Below, piece after piece: positions 1 through 8,190 of a stretch of 64,000 nucleotides of DNA. This DNA is from Bombilactobacillus mellis (GTDB taxonomy: Bacteria > Bacillota > Bacilli > Lactobacillales > Lactobacillaceae). The notes beneath the pieces were generated by a model. The model worked only from the letters and a program-made list of their open reading frames with translations. It was not told where the DNA came from and did no database searches. Location: assembly GCF_000967245.1 (NCBI RefSeq), contig NZ_KQ033878.1, forward strand, positions 524,848 to 588,847, read 5' to 3'. The position numbers and the translations under genes are program-made. How positions within the stretch are numbered: position 1 is the stretch's first letter; the number at the start of each line of letters is the position of its first letter.

Positions 1-209
1 TAGTACTTAAAGGACTCAAAACGGGCGTGAATTTACAAGATATACCTTTAGCAGAATATCAAAAAATTATGCCTGAGATTGACACCGAAATTTATCACGA
101 CCTGCAAGCCCGCATCGCAGTCCAAAGAAGACAATCATTAGGTGGAACTAGTTTTCAACAAGTACGCCAACAGATAGCTGAAGCTCAGCAAATCTTAAAA
201 AATTCTTAA
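1..209 (+). CDS. argH: argininosuccinate lyase, C-terminal end (cut by window start)
   Basis: This is the last ~69 residues of argininosuccinate lyase, which splits argininosuccinate into arginine and fumarate in arginine biosynthesis. The frame is open to the window edge (no stop from base 3), so the GTG at 27 is internal and not a start. Recognition rests on the ArgH tail pattern: a D-I-P-L-x-E-Y segment, then an acidic helix, then the ERRNSxGGT-like turn seen here as [18 protein letters not shown]. The gene ends with TAA at 207-209. No catalytic residues lie in this piece, so the call rests on C-terminal similarity alone. argG would be expected upstream, outside the window. Confidence 0.75.
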   Translation, partial: VLKGLKTGVNLQDIPLAEYQKIMPEIDTEIYHDLQARIAVQRRQSLGGTSFQQVRQQIAEAQQILKNS

Positions 210-312
210 TTAATAACTAATATAAGCTGTTAAAATTGTTTTCTGAACAGTTTAGCGCATAATAAAGGTAGATGATAATAAATTTATTAATTTTTAATGT
301 TAGGAGGAAATT

Positions 313-891
313 ATGAAAAACATTAACAAAATTGCTGTTTTAATTTGTCTATCAGCTGGGCTTGCTGGCTGTAATCAACAAGCCGATAAACCAGCCAAAG
401 ACACATCGTCAATTAAAACTACTAAAGTACAGAAGAGCCATCAGAATCATAAACCTCAGGCTAAGGAAAAGAATGTCGCTAAAACTGCCCAACAACAGCC
501 ACAAACTGAATCTCAGCCAAAAGTTTCCGATACTACTGCCGAACAAGCAAATAATCAAAACCGTCAGCAAAATCAAAATCGTCAGCAAAATCAAAATACA
601 GCTGCAAATCAGGCTCCAACTAAAAGCGAGCAGTCGCAAACAACGGCAAATAATTCTGTTACCAAACAAGCGCCAACCAGCGCAGTTGTTAATGATGCCT
701 CACAAGCTGCTGGTGTACTAGCTAATTATTTTGGCAATAAATATGGTAACGGTGCCACTTATGTTCCAGCAGGATCGCAAATCTATAATGGCCAGCAAGC
801 ATATATAGTTAATCTCTACTTACCTAACGACATTCATCCCGCTGCAGCTTATTTTGTTTTAAGTAACGGCACTATTATTAGAAAATGGTAA
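313..891 (+). CDS. small secreted lipoprotein with Gln/Asn-rich linker
   Basis: The 192-residue protein starts with a lipoprotein signal peptide (positive MKNINK, hydrophobic core, lipobox LAGC with Cys near residue 20), so it should be diacylated and held on the outer face of the membrane. Residues ~25-125 form a low-complexity Lys/Gln/Asn/Thr linker that includes two copies of NRQQNQ, suited to crossing the cell wall. The last ~65 residues look folded (NYFGNKYGNGATYVPAGSQ, then a Trp-terminated end) and form a small domain I do not recognise. A strong TTAGGAGGAAATT ribosome site precedes ATG 313. It is monocistronic, ending at a bidirectional terminator. Function unknown. Confidence 0.8.
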   Translation: MKNINKIAVLICLSAGLAGCNQQADKPAKDTSSIKTTKVQKSHQNHKPQAKEKNVAKTAQQQPQTESQPKVSDTTAEQANNQNRQQNQNRQQNQNTAANQAPTKSEQSQTTANNSVTKQAPTSAVVNDASQAAGVLANYFGNKYGNGATYVPAGSQIYNGQQAYIVNLYLPNDIHPAAAYFVLSNGTIIRKW

Positions 892-900
892 ACATTAACA

Positions 901-935
901 AAAACGGCAAAGTAAAATTTACTTTGCCGTTTTTA
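901..935. terminator. bidirectional Rho-independent terminator
   Basis: A near-perfect inverted repeat (AAAACGGCAAAGTAAA against its complement) is flanked by A-run and T-run. It sits between the convergent lipoprotein gene and aldehyde dehydrogenase gene, so it can serve both strands. Confidence 0.85.
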
Positions 936-980
936 TTTAATTTAAGAAGTCAATTAATCAAATTCCAGTGATTAACTTGC

Positions 981-2345
981 CTATGGTTCTAAGACTAAAT
1001 GATAATTAATAAATGATTCAATTCCCAGAGCACTTAGTTCACGACCATAGCCGGAATTCTTTACTCCGCCAAAAGGCATATCCGGTGTAGAAGACCAGCC
1101 CGCATTAATAAAGGACATTCCGGTTTCTACTTGTGCAGCAACTTTTTTAGCATGCTCCAGATCACTGGAAAAGACAGTCCCACCTAATCCATAACTGGAA
1201 TCATTAGCTAAAGCGATAGCTTCTGCTTCATCATGAACACGGTAAACGGATGCTACCGGCCCGAATAATTCCTGATTAAATATCGGATTATCATGAGCAA
1301 TATCAGTCAAAATGGTCGGCTGGAAGAATTGGCCCGGCAAATCAACAGGCTGATTGCCATAATAAACTTGAGCTCCACCAGCGATGGCTGCATCAACTTG
1401 TGACTGTAATTTTTCTTTAGCTCCTTTAGAAGATAAAGGTGCCAAAGTAGTAGCCTTATCCATAGGATCTCCCATCTTTACTTGACTAAAGGCAGCCTGC
1501 AGCAGTTCCAAAAATTGATCATACATACTATCCATTACAATAAAACGTTTTGAAGAAGTGCAAACTTGACCAGCATTATACAGACGTGCTTGAGGAACAA
1601 CTTGTTTTAATTCATCCCAATCAGCATCAGCCAAAATAATAAAGGCGTCATTTCCCCCTAATTCTAAAGTTGATTTCTTGAGGGCTTTACCTGCACTCTG
1701 GGCAACAGAAGCTCCAGCGCGTTCGGATCCTGTTAAACAAACTCCGGCTACTCTAGGGTCTTCAATAGCACGAGCCACCTGATCATAATCAATAAATAAA
1801 TTAGTAAAGGCCCCTTTAGGAGCACCGGCATCTTGCACTAAATCTGCAAACATTTGCACTGATGTTGGGCAAATAGAAGCTGATTTAAGAATAATAGGAT
1901 TTCCAACCATATAATTAGGTGCGAAAACCCGCATAACTTGATATAACGGAAAATTCCACGGCTCTACTGCTACTAAAACTCCGGTAGCTTGCTTTAAATA
2001 ATAACCATGTCCTTTTTTAGTATCCAAAGGTTCCGGTTGCAATAAATAGGAACCATGTTCTGCATAATATTCTGCAATCCAAATACATAAATCTACTTCG
2101 CCTAAAGACTCAGTCAATAGCTTACCCATATCATAAGTCATAGCTTGAGCTAAATCTGTTCGCTTTTGTTTCATTAAATCAGCAACTTTTTGAAGAACAA
2201 CTCCGCGGCTACGGGGATCTTCTGTCCGCCATTGCTGATAAACCTGATGACCAGCACTTAATGCTTGTTCTAAATCTTCATCCGAAGCGTTCTCATATTC
2301 TTTGAGAACTTTATTGTTGTAAGGATAAATTGTTTTATATGCCAT
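981..2345 (-). CDS. NAD(P)-dependent aldehyde dehydrogenase, succinate-semialdehyde dehydrogenase type
   Basis: A 454-residue ALDH-superfamily enzyme that oxidises an aldehyde to the acid with NAD(P). Visible family marks: EPWNFP near residue 128, the general-base Glu in ELGGND (E228), the catalytic Cys in GQVCTSSKR (C262), and the FGGVKNSGYGRE segment near the C-terminus. Length and the GGVKNSGYGRELS tail fit the short SSADH/GabD1 type seen in lactobacilli. The exact substrate cannot be read from sequence. It is monocistronic: its own promoter with an overlapping CcpA-type site lies at 2423-2451, suggesting repression by preferred sugars. Start ATG 2345 has AAAAGGAGAATAAGT just upstream. Confidence 0.85.
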   Translation of the reverse strand: MAYKTIYPYNNKVLKEYENASDEDLEQALSAGHQVYQQWRTEDPRSRGVVLQKVADLMKQKRTDLAQAMTYDMGKLLTESLGEVDLCIWIAEYYAEHGSYLLQPEPLDTKKGHGYYLKQATGVLVAVEPWNFPLYQVMRVFAPNYMVGNPIILKSASICPTSVQMFADLVQDAGAPKGAFTNLFIDYDQVARAIEDPRVAGVCLTGSERAGASVAQSAGKALKKSTLELGGNDAFIILADADWDELKQVVPQARLYNAGQVCTSSKRFIVMDSMYDQFLELLQAAFSQVKMGDPMDKATTLAPLSSKGAKEKLQSQVDAAIAGGAQVYYGNQPVDLPGQFFQPTILTDIAHDNPIFNQELFGPVASVYRVHDEAEAIALANDSSYGLGGTVFSSDLEHAKKVAAQVETGMSFINAGWSSTPDMPFGGVKNSGYGRELSALGIESFINYHLVLEP

Positions 2346-2422
2346 ACTTATTCTCCTTTTAAATGCTTACATTACTACTGGTACCGCCATTATCAAAATT
2401 GCATCGCACCATTGATACTTTC

Positions 2423-2451
2423 ATTATAAATTGCAAGCGCTTAAAAGCCAA
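2423..2451 (-). promoter_or_regulatory. sigma-A promoter of the aldehyde dehydrogenase gene
   Basis: Minus strand: TTGGCT (2446-2451), 17-base spacer, TATAAT (2423-2428). It lies ~78 bases upstream of the start codon, and the spacer contains a cre-like site. Confidence 0.65.
2432..2445. promoter_or_regulatory. cre-like (CcpA) operator
   Basis: TGCAAGCGCTTAAA matches the catabolite-responsive element pattern (TGNAANCGNWNNCA) except near the last bases. It sits inside the promoter spacer, a position expected to block RNA polymerase. The inference is carbon catabolite repression of the aldehyde dehydrogenase. Confidence 0.6.
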
Positions 2452-2475
2452 TATTCCAGCTTGTTAACTATTCCA

Positions 2476-3243
2476 CTATTTGGCAACTAAGTAATCATAT
2501 AGTTTTTCGGCTGTTAATTGTTTTCTGGCATTGCCCGTCATGTCAACTTGAATCTGTCCCTGATTAAGAACTAAGATCCGATTACCGTATTTTAAAGCAT
2601 CTTCTAATTGATGAGTGATCATTAATGCTGTTAAATGTTCTTTTTGGATATATTGATTGGTGGTTTGCATTAAGGCCATACTAGTATGAGGATCTAACGC
2701 CGCTGTATGTTCATCCAACAGAATAATATCCGGCCGTTTCAAAACTGCCATCAAAAAGCTTAAAGCTTGTCTTTGACCCCCGGATAATGCTCCGGCGGGT
2801 GTGTTTAAATGCTGGTCTAAGCCATTATGCATTGTGGCGGCCAACTGCTGAAAATGAGCTTTGTGTGCTTTTAAATTTCGGGGATAAAAATGCCTTCTTT
2901 CACCGCGTTTAGCTGCTAACAACAAATTCTCTGCTACAGTCATACGTGGTGCTGTCCCCATTTTAGGATCCTGAAAAACTCGACTTAAAAACCGTGTATG
3001 TTCTTCTTCGGAAAGCTTAGTTACATCTTTGCCATTATGAAATATCTGACCCGAATTAACAGGCAAGAGACCACTAATAACATTAAATAAGGTCGACTTT
3101 CCTGCACCATTAGTACCGACAATAGTAATAAAATCACCGGCATTAATTTGCAGGTTAATCTTTTTTAAAATAGTTGCAGCTTGGCTGGTTCCCTGATTAA
3201 CAATGGTTTGAACATCTTTTAATTCCAGAATCGGTTTATTCAT
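2476..3243 (-). CDS. ABC transporter ATP-binding protein (TrpXYZ-like uptake system)
   Basis: A 255-residue ABC ATPase. Walker A is GTNGAGKST, the signature is LSGGQRQAL, Walker B is DIILLDEHTAALDP and the switch His is in MITHQ. It is the third gene of a substrate-binding protein, permease, ATPase operon, starting 8 bases inside the permease gene, so translation is coupled. In related Firmicutes this three-gene set (substrate-binding family PF04392) is predicted to import tryptophan or another small molecule. Assignment to tryptophan here leans on the Trp codon in the leader peptide upstream and is an inference. Confidence 0.85.
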   Translation of the reverse strand: MNKPILELKDVQTIVNQGTSQAATILKKINLQINAGDFITIVGTNGAGKSTLFNVISGLLPVNSGQIFHNGKDVTKLSEEEHTRFLSRVFQDPKMGTAPRMTVAENLLLAAKRGERRHFYPRNLKAHKAHFQQLAATMHNGLDQHLNTPAGALSGGQRQALSFLMAVLKRPDIILLDEHTAALDPHTSMALMQTTNQYIQKEHLTALMITHQLEDALKYGNRILVLNQGQIQVDMTGNARKQLTAEKLYDYLVAK

Positions 3244-4135
3244 AATGATGCACTCCCTTCAAAAAAGTATTCTTTAGACGCAAATGCTTCTCTAATTGAG
3301 GTAGCATCATACATGCCGCCAAGACTAAAGATGATAACAAGTTCAAATCATTAGCATTGAATCCTAATTGTAAAACGGCTAATAATAATAACCGATAAAT
3401 AATACTGCCCAAAGTAACAGCAGCTAAACGCTGATTCAAAGTTAATTCTCCAAAAACCACTTCCCCGATAATAATCGAGGCCAAAGCAATTACAATGGTT
3501 CCAATTCCCATATTAATATCCGCATAACCATTACTTTGAGCTACCAGAGCGCCACAAACTCCTACTAAACCGTTGGAAATGGCTAATCCCATAATTATCA
3601 TATTATCCGTATGAATTCCTAAAGCTTTAGCCATTTGCGGATTATCACCGGTGGCAATGAAAGCCTGTCCCCATTCAGTATCTAAACCGAAAATTAAGAT
3701 TACAGTTACGATAATAATAACCACTATGCCAATCAGCACACTGTCAAAATATTGCGGTAGTGACTGTAAAAACTGATTATTAAATAAAGTGGCTTTACCT
3801 AAAAGTGAAATATTTGATTTGCCCATAATTCTAAGATTGATAGAATAAGCTGCTGTCATCACCAAAATTCCGGCTAAGAGACTGGGGATCTTGCCTTTGG
3901 TATAAAGTAAGCCCGTTATTACGCCAGCCAAAACTCCAGCTCCAAAGGCTAAAAATGTAGCCATTAACGGTGAGACTCCATGGGTAATGGCAGTAACCGC
4001 TGTGGCGGCGCCTAAAGGAAAAGTTCCTTCCACTGTCATATCAGCAAAATTCAAAATACGAAAAGTTAAATATAAACCTAATCCCAGTAATGCCCATAAT
4101 AATCCTTGTCCGATTGCGGAAACCATTAAATTCAT
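3236..4135 (-). CDS. ABC transporter permease (TrpXYZ-like)
   Basis: A 299-residue integral membrane protein with about eight to nine hydrophobic segments of the branched-chain amino acid (LivH-type) permease family. The conserved NFADMTVEGTFPLGAA stretch near residues 29-44 is typical of the permeases that pair with PF04392 binding proteins. Its start overlaps the stop of the binding-protein gene by one base at 4135. It should form the translocation channel with the ATPase encoded immediately downstream. Confidence 0.85.
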   Translation of the reverse strand: MNLMVSAIGQGLLWALLGLGLYLTFRILNFADMTVEGTFPLGAATAVTAITHGVSPLMATFLAFGAGVLAGVITGLLYTKGKIPSLLAGILVMTAAYSINLRIMGKSNISLLGKATLFNNQFLQSLPQYFDSVLIGIVVIIIVTVILIFGLDTEWGQAFIATGDNPQMAKALGIHTDNMIIMGLAISNGLVGVCGALVAQSNGYADINMGIGTIVIALASIIIGEVVFGELTLNQRLAAVTLGSIIYRLLLLAVLQLGFNANDLNLLSSLVLAACMMLPQLEKHLRLKNTFLKGVHHYE

Positions 4136-5127
4136 TATTTAATTACCTCCCCTTTAGTTTGTGCATCCTTTAAAAAGTGCGGTGGTATTTTGAGTCCTAA
4201 TTTTTGGGCCTGCTTGACATTTACTATTGGATCTCCGTGGCGAACATATTGGATTGGAGTAGTTGCAGGACGCTTTTTCCCTTGTAAAATGGCTGCCGTT
4301 AAACGACCCCCAATTAAGCCTAATTTGTACTGGTTAATACCATAGGTAGCCACTCCGCCTTGTTTCACCATCGTATCTACTGCCGGAAACACAGGTTTGT
4401 TTACGGCGTCGGAATTTTTAATCAACGTTTGCATAGCTCCGGCAATCACATTATCAGCCGGTACCATAACTGCATCTACTTGTTGCAGCATTTCTTGAGA
4501 GACCTGATTCAAATCATTACTATTAGAAATAGAATAGGATTTTATCGGAATTTTCATTTGGCGGGCTTTTTGTACAATTACTTTATGTTCGGCTACAGCA
4601 GAACTATCGCTGGAAGTATAAATCACTCCGAGAGTTTTTAAATGTGGCAAAAACTCTTTAATCAATTGTAATTGAGCAGCTATTGGTGATAGATTCGAAA
4701 CTCCGGTAATATTTCCTCCCGGACGTTGAAAATTCTGAACTAAACCCGCTGCTTTAGGATCAGTCACAGCGCCTAAAACTACTGGAATCTTTTTAGTAGA
4801 ATTAGCTAGCGCTTGAGATGCTGGTGTCGTAATGCCGACTACCACATTGGAATGTTCATTGACTAATTTATTGGCCATGGTCTTTAAGTTGCTCTGATCT
4901 CCTTGGGCATTTTGATAATCAATTTGAATATTTTGGCCATTATGATATCCCTTTTCGGCTAAACCGGCAGTTACACCTTTTTGAATTTGATCTAAGGCTG
5001 GATGGTGCATCAAAGTTAGCACTCCGACACGAGGCTTAGATTGGGCAGACAAAGGACCACTTTCCTGAAAAAAGGCTACTGCCAAAAAAGCGATTAAGAT
5101 TCCCACAAATGTCATCATTCTCTTCAT
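4135..5127 (-). CDS. ABC transporter substrate-binding protein (PF04392/TrpX family)
   Basis: A 330-residue extracytoplasmic binding protein. An N-terminal hydrophobic segment (residues ~5-20) lacks a lipobox Cys, so it is likely held by an uncleaved anchor or released, as in TrpX proteins. The bilobed periplasmic-binding fold shows in RVGVLTLMHHPALDQ, VVVGITTPASQALA, PGGNITGVS and the later AVMVPADNV and KPVFPAVD segments. It is the first gene of the operon, behind a leader with a Trp-containing short peptide and two terminators (5152-5251). Ribosome site GGAGAGGAG lies 8 bases upstream of ATG 5127. The tryptophan ligand is inferred. Confidence 0.8.
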   Translation of the reverse strand: MKRMMTFVGILIAFLAVAFFQESGPLSAQSKPRVGVLTLMHHPALDQIQKGVTAGLAEKGYHNGQNIQIDYQNAQGDQSNLKTMANKLVNEHSNVVVGITTPASQALANSTKKIPVVLGAVTDPKAAGLVQNFQRPGGNITGVSNLSPIAAQLQLIKEFLPHLKTLGVIYTSSDSSAVAEHKVIVQKARQMKIPIKSYSISNSNDLNQVSQEMLQQVDAVMVPADNVIAGAMQTLIKNSDAVNKPVFPAVDTMVKQGGVATYGINQYKLGLIGGRLTAAILQGKKRPATTPIQYVRHGDPIVNVKQAQKLGLKIPPHFLKDAQTKGEVIK

Positions 5128-5151
5128 TTCCTTAACTCCTCTCCAAAAAAT

Positions 5152-5186
5152 AAAAAGAGGAGCCTCAATATTTCAGGCTCCTCTTT
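5152..5186 (-). terminator. second attenuator terminator before the ABC operon
   Basis: Minus strand stem AAAGAGGAGCCT / AGGCTCCTCTTT with a 9-base loop, followed by a T-rich run. It ends only ~8 bases before the ribosome binding site of the binding-protein gene, so the operon is transcribed only if it is bypassed. Confidence 0.8.
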
Positions 5187-5193
5187 AGAAAAG

Positions 5194-5251
5194 AAAAAAG
5201 CCGGCATGTTCACAAGATCATGCAGACTTTTAATTATTAAGATTAGCCGGC
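5194..5251 (-). terminator. first attenuator hairpin/terminator in the leader
   Basis: Two copies of GCCGGC (5246-5251 and 5200-5205) can pair, and the second is followed by TTTTTT. An inner stem GCATG...CATGC is also possible. An upstream AAAGCCGG at 5306-5313, overlapping the end of the leader peptide, can pair with either copy. Mutually exclusive folds are therefore available, as in transcription attenuators. Confidence 0.6.
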
Positions 5252-5302
5252 ATGAATACGAACTGAAACCTCAGGTCGCATCCATAACGGAATTAACCCA
5301 AG

Positions 5303-5350
5303 TTACCGGCTTTGCCAACGAATATTAAAGTGTAAACTTGAATTAATCAT
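5303..5350 (-). CDS. leader peptide of ABC-operon attenuator
   Basis: A 15-codon ORF encoding MINSSLHFNIRWQSR, with ribosome site AAAGAGGAG 7 bases upstream and the mRNA start ~27 bases before its ATG. Its only Trp codon sits four codons before the stop, and the last codons overlap the AAAGCCGG strand that can pair with the downstream GCCGGC elements. That arrangement is what translation-coupled attenuation needs. A single Trp codon is weak compared with classical trp leaders, and the Arg codons flanking it could be sensed instead. I see no T-box in this leader. Confidence 0.5.
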   Translation of the reverse strand: MINSSLHFNIRWQSR

Positions 5351-5383
5351 TACTAATCTCCTCTTTTTATTTAAGTTAGGTTG

Positions 5384-5412
5384 ATTATACTGGTAAAAAT
5401 CTTCACTGTCAA
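5384..5412 (-). promoter_or_regulatory. consensus sigma-A promoter of the ABC-transporter operon
   Basis: Minus strand TTGACA (5407-5412), exactly 17 bases, TATAAT (5384-5389). The predicted transcript starts near 5377, giving a ~250-base leader. Confidence 0.9.
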
Positions 5413-5568
5413 TAATTAATTTATTATTTAAATCCAATGTGGTTACTGCTAACCAATTAATTGAAATTAGCTCTAACGATTTTTAAGCCCTAACTGACAC
5501 CATAAAACTACCACCATACTTTTTTTATCAGCAATTTATTCATCACTCATTGCAAGAAACATTTTAAG

Positions 5569-7659
5569 TTATTTCTTTAAAAATTTGAGTGCGACACTTC
5601 TATAATTAGCTGTAAAATTATATTTTAAAAGTCCCTTATTGTAACTGACACTTGGGCTATCTCCAAAGATTGAATCAAGAGAGTATTCAGGGTTAATTCG
5701 CACTGAGCCCCTATTAGAACCACCAGAATTACTAAAATTATGAATAAATACTACACAGGACTCATAATCTGTACTATATCTTATTAAAACTTGTTTACCC
5801 GTAAGCTCACGCTGACTCATTAGAGGTGGTTCACATCTCAATGATTTGCCCTGCTTAATTATCGGACTTATACTTTGATAAAATCTCAGTCCCTTTAATA
5901 CTTCCTGTATTTGAGTCTCACTTAAAGCAGTTAAATCTCCTGAAAGACACGGACGGCCCAAAAAAGAAGAAATAAGCGTGTAGTCAATAACATCCAGCGA
6001 ATCTTCTGCATGTAAAACCGCCCAAACCAGTTCTTGTGCCGGCAACATCAGAGCATGTAAATTAGCCGCAATTACAGGGATATTTTTAGTTTCATGAGAA
6101 TCAGAAAAGGAGGAGAGATCAGTTAATTTCATAAAAGTTGTCTCCAATCTATGGCCACCGGAAGCACAATTTTCAATAATGAGATGAGGCAATTGCTGAT
6201 GTATCAGTTCGATAAAATTTTGTGTGCCTCGAATTTGCTTTCTAGCGGCAGCTCCCCAAGATTCAGGAGAATCAAAACCAGTGCCAAAATTTTCGTTATA
6301 GTCAATCTTTAAATAGCCAAAATTATAGTCTCTTAAAAAATTAATAACTTTTTCTTTTAAATAGTTAATCACCCAAGGATCATTCATATCCCAAAATCTT
6401 CTATCACCAACAGTTAAGGGACTGCCATCTTTCTGCAATAAATGATCTTTTTGATTAAACGCCGCTGAGGCACGGCCTACATTCTCTAATTCAAACCAGA
6501 TTCCAGGAATCATTCCTGCCTTTCTAATATTATTAACGACCTTCGGAAAATAATTTTTAAAAAGTAGATTACTGGGCTTCCAATCTCCTAAAGCAATCTC
6601 CCAATTGTTCTTGCCTCCATACCATCCTGCATCAATTATAAAATATTTAACGCCTAATCTTTGAGCTATGGCAATTTGTGAATTGATTTGTTCGTAAGTG
6701 GGTCTGCCCCAATCAAAACAAAAATCATTATACTCAATTGCCAAGGGTAGATTATGGATCGCTTTAGTGGTCTGATTTGCTTTTAAATCAGAATTCAAAT
6801 AAAAGGCACAGTCTTGATAATCACCGCAACATACTGATAAAAACGCATGATCAGATGTGTAAGAATCACCGGGGTTAACAGTTTTTGTCCAACAGCCGTA
6901 ATCTCTATCGGCGATTCCTCCTGAAAGGCACAAATCCTCATCCAAACGATAAGCCTCGATTTGCCATGATGCAGGGGCTTCAATCTTTATTCCCCAAGTA
7001 CAATTATTTGCGACATCTTGAACAAAAACCACTGGGAAGAAACCTCGCACAGGCATTGAACCCACTTGTCCAAATTTTAAGACCCCAGCTCCTGAAGGCT
7101 TCCAAGATGGTTCCAATTGAAATTTTTCAATTGGTTCAGTTTCAGGATACCCTTCCATAGCCCATTTGGACCGAAATCTTGTTAATAGAAGATTTTTGGA
7201 AATATTATGTTTATTAAAAGGAGATAAATTAGAAAGTGAAAAGCTGCTAAGCATTTCAATTTTTAATTGTGCCTTGCTATTATTAGAAACAGTCGTATAG
7301 GTCTCAATTAATGGACAATTTTTTTCAATTATTGCGTGATGACTATAATAACAATTACGTTGATCTTTGAAACGAACCTGAACTTTAATCTGGTCTTTAT
7401 TTTCATTTTGTTTTAAATCTATAAATTGCAAATCTTTTACAGTAGCACTGTTTCTCATGCTACTGCCAGTCACAAATCCTTTTGAATAATCATCACCTGC
7501 TATTTTAATCTGGATTAAAGAATCCCCTTTAGTTTTTTGAGGTAGTTCAATGCTTTCTTCCAGATCAGAGGGGACAATTATCCATTCAACGTTCTGATTA
7601 TCATTCAGATAATAAACGACAACGACCTGATCAGTTCGAATTTTAGCCAGAGTTTTAAT
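5569..7659 (-). CDS. GH36-type alpha-galactosidase with possible ATT start
   Basis: Clan-D glycoside hydrolase, probably removing alpha-linked galactose from oligosaccharides in the cytoplasm. From the first canonical start (GTG 7473) it is 634 residues. IIDAGWYGG near 279-287, the nucleophile Asp in LKIDYNE (D391), ENCASGGHR near 434-442 and the acid/base Asp in FSDSHE (D458) fit GH36. Coding clearly continues upstream in frame for 62 more codons without stop, ATG, GTG or TTG, reaching ATT at 7659. That ATT lies 9 bases after a strong GGGGAGG. I therefore set the start there; a mutated ATG or a read error is equally possible. It is the last gene of the PTS-GH31 operon. Confidence 0.75.
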   Translation of the reverse strand: MKTLAKIRTDQVVVVYYLNDNQNVEWIIVPSDLEESIELPQKTKGDSLIQIKIAGDDYSKGFVTGSSMRNSATVKDLQFIDLKQNENKDQIKVQVRFKDQRNCYYSHHAIIEKNCPLIETYTTVSNNSKAQLKIEMLSSFSLSNLSPFNKHNISKNLLLTRFRSKWAMEGYPETEPIEKFQLEPSWKPSGAGVLKFGQVGSMPVRGFFPVVFVQDVANNCTWGIKIEAPASWQIEAYRLDEDLCLSGGIADRDYGCWTKTVNPGDSYTSDHAFLSVCCGDYQDCAFYLNSDLKANQTTKAIHNLPLAIEYNDFCFDWGRPTYEQINSQIAIAQRLGVKYFIIDAGWYGGKNNWEIALGDWKPSNLLFKNYFPKVVNNIRKAGMIPGIWFELENVGRASAAFNQKDHLLQKDGSPLTVGDRRFWDMNDPWVINYLKEKVINFLRDYNFGYLKIDYNENFGTGFDSPESWGAAARKQIRGTQNFIELIHQQLPHLIIENCASGGHRLETTFMKLTDLSSFSDSHETKNIPVIAANLHALMLPAQELVWAVLHAEDSLDVIDYTLISSFLGRPCLSGDLTALSETQIQEVLKGLRFYQSISPIIKQGKSLRCEPPLMSQRELTGKQVLIRYSTDYESCVVFIHNFSNSGGSNRGSVRINPEYSLDSIFGDSPSVSYNKGLLKYNFTANYRSVALKFLKK

Positions 7660-7683
7660 TATAATTCACCTCCCCTAACATAA

Positions 7684-8106
7684 TTATTCATCGTCTTCAT
7701 CAATCTCGGCCTTTGCATTATTGACGTAAATAATCGAGGCTTGGGCTTCACTAATTAAGTTTTCTATTGCAGTTGTAGTTAAATATTCTGGGGAGCTGTC
7801 TAAGGCAATTGCCATGATTAAGGGAAGATTCATTCCGGTAATTAAATGTGTGTGGTCTTGATCTAAATACTTTTCAAATCCTTGATTGACACTCCCCGCC
7901 ATCATATCAGTAAAAATAAAAGTTTCTGCTGTTTGCGGTATTTTAGCCATTATCTTTTCAATTTGTTGATTAACCGGGGTATTATCTAAATAAGCTGCCA
8001 AAGTAATAATTTCTAAATCAGTATTTGTGATATAGCGTAATGTGTCAGCCATTCCTAAGGCTAATTTATGATGTGAAGCTATTACAATAATTCTTTTCAT
8101 AATCAA
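7684..8106 (-). CDS. PTS mannose-family EIIA component
   Basis: A 140-residue EIIA of the mannose/fructose/sorbose family, which takes phosphate from HPr and passes it to EIIB. The phosphorylated His lies in IVIASHHKLALGM near residue 12. A later FTDMMAGSVNQGF motif is typical of these domains. It is separated from its IIB-IIC-IID partners by the GH31 gene and precedes the GH36 gene by ~25 bases. The start could be TTG 8106 (6 bases after GGAG) or ATG 8100. The acidic tail (AEIDEDDE) is unremarkable. Confidence 0.85.
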   Translation of the reverse strand: MIMKRIIVIASHHKLALGMADTLRYITNTDLEIITLAAYLDNTPVNQQIEKIMAKIPQTAETFIFTDMMAGSVNQGFEKYLDQDHTHLITGMNLPLIMAIALDSSPEYLTTTAIENLISEAQASIIYVNNAKAEIDEDDE

Positions 8107-8146
8107 TATTATCTCCAGAAAGATTTATTTTATTTTAAATTAAATA

Positions 8147-8177
8147 AGTGTAATTAAATCACAATGATTATTACACT
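8147..8177 (-). other. intercistronic hairpin between GH31 and EIIA genes
   Basis: AGTGTAAT / ATTACACT with an inner AATCA/TGATT stem on the minus strand, followed by only a weak T-rich stretch. It may be a partial terminator or an mRNA processing/stability element that sets different levels for upstream and downstream genes. Confidence 0.5.
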
Positions 8178-8190
8178 CATTTTTATTAGT

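Noticed and set aside
550-600. Short tandem repeat in the lipoprotein gene as a possible CRISPR or regulatory repeat
   Set aside because: It is an in-frame Gln/Asn-rich codon repeat (two to three units) in a linker, without spacers or leader.
5128-5377. T-box riboswitch in front of the ABC transporter operon
   Set aside because: Expected for TrpX-type operons, but no T-box sequence (AGGGTGGNACCGCG) or specifier-loop layout is visible. The leader has a short peptide ORF and plain terminators instead.
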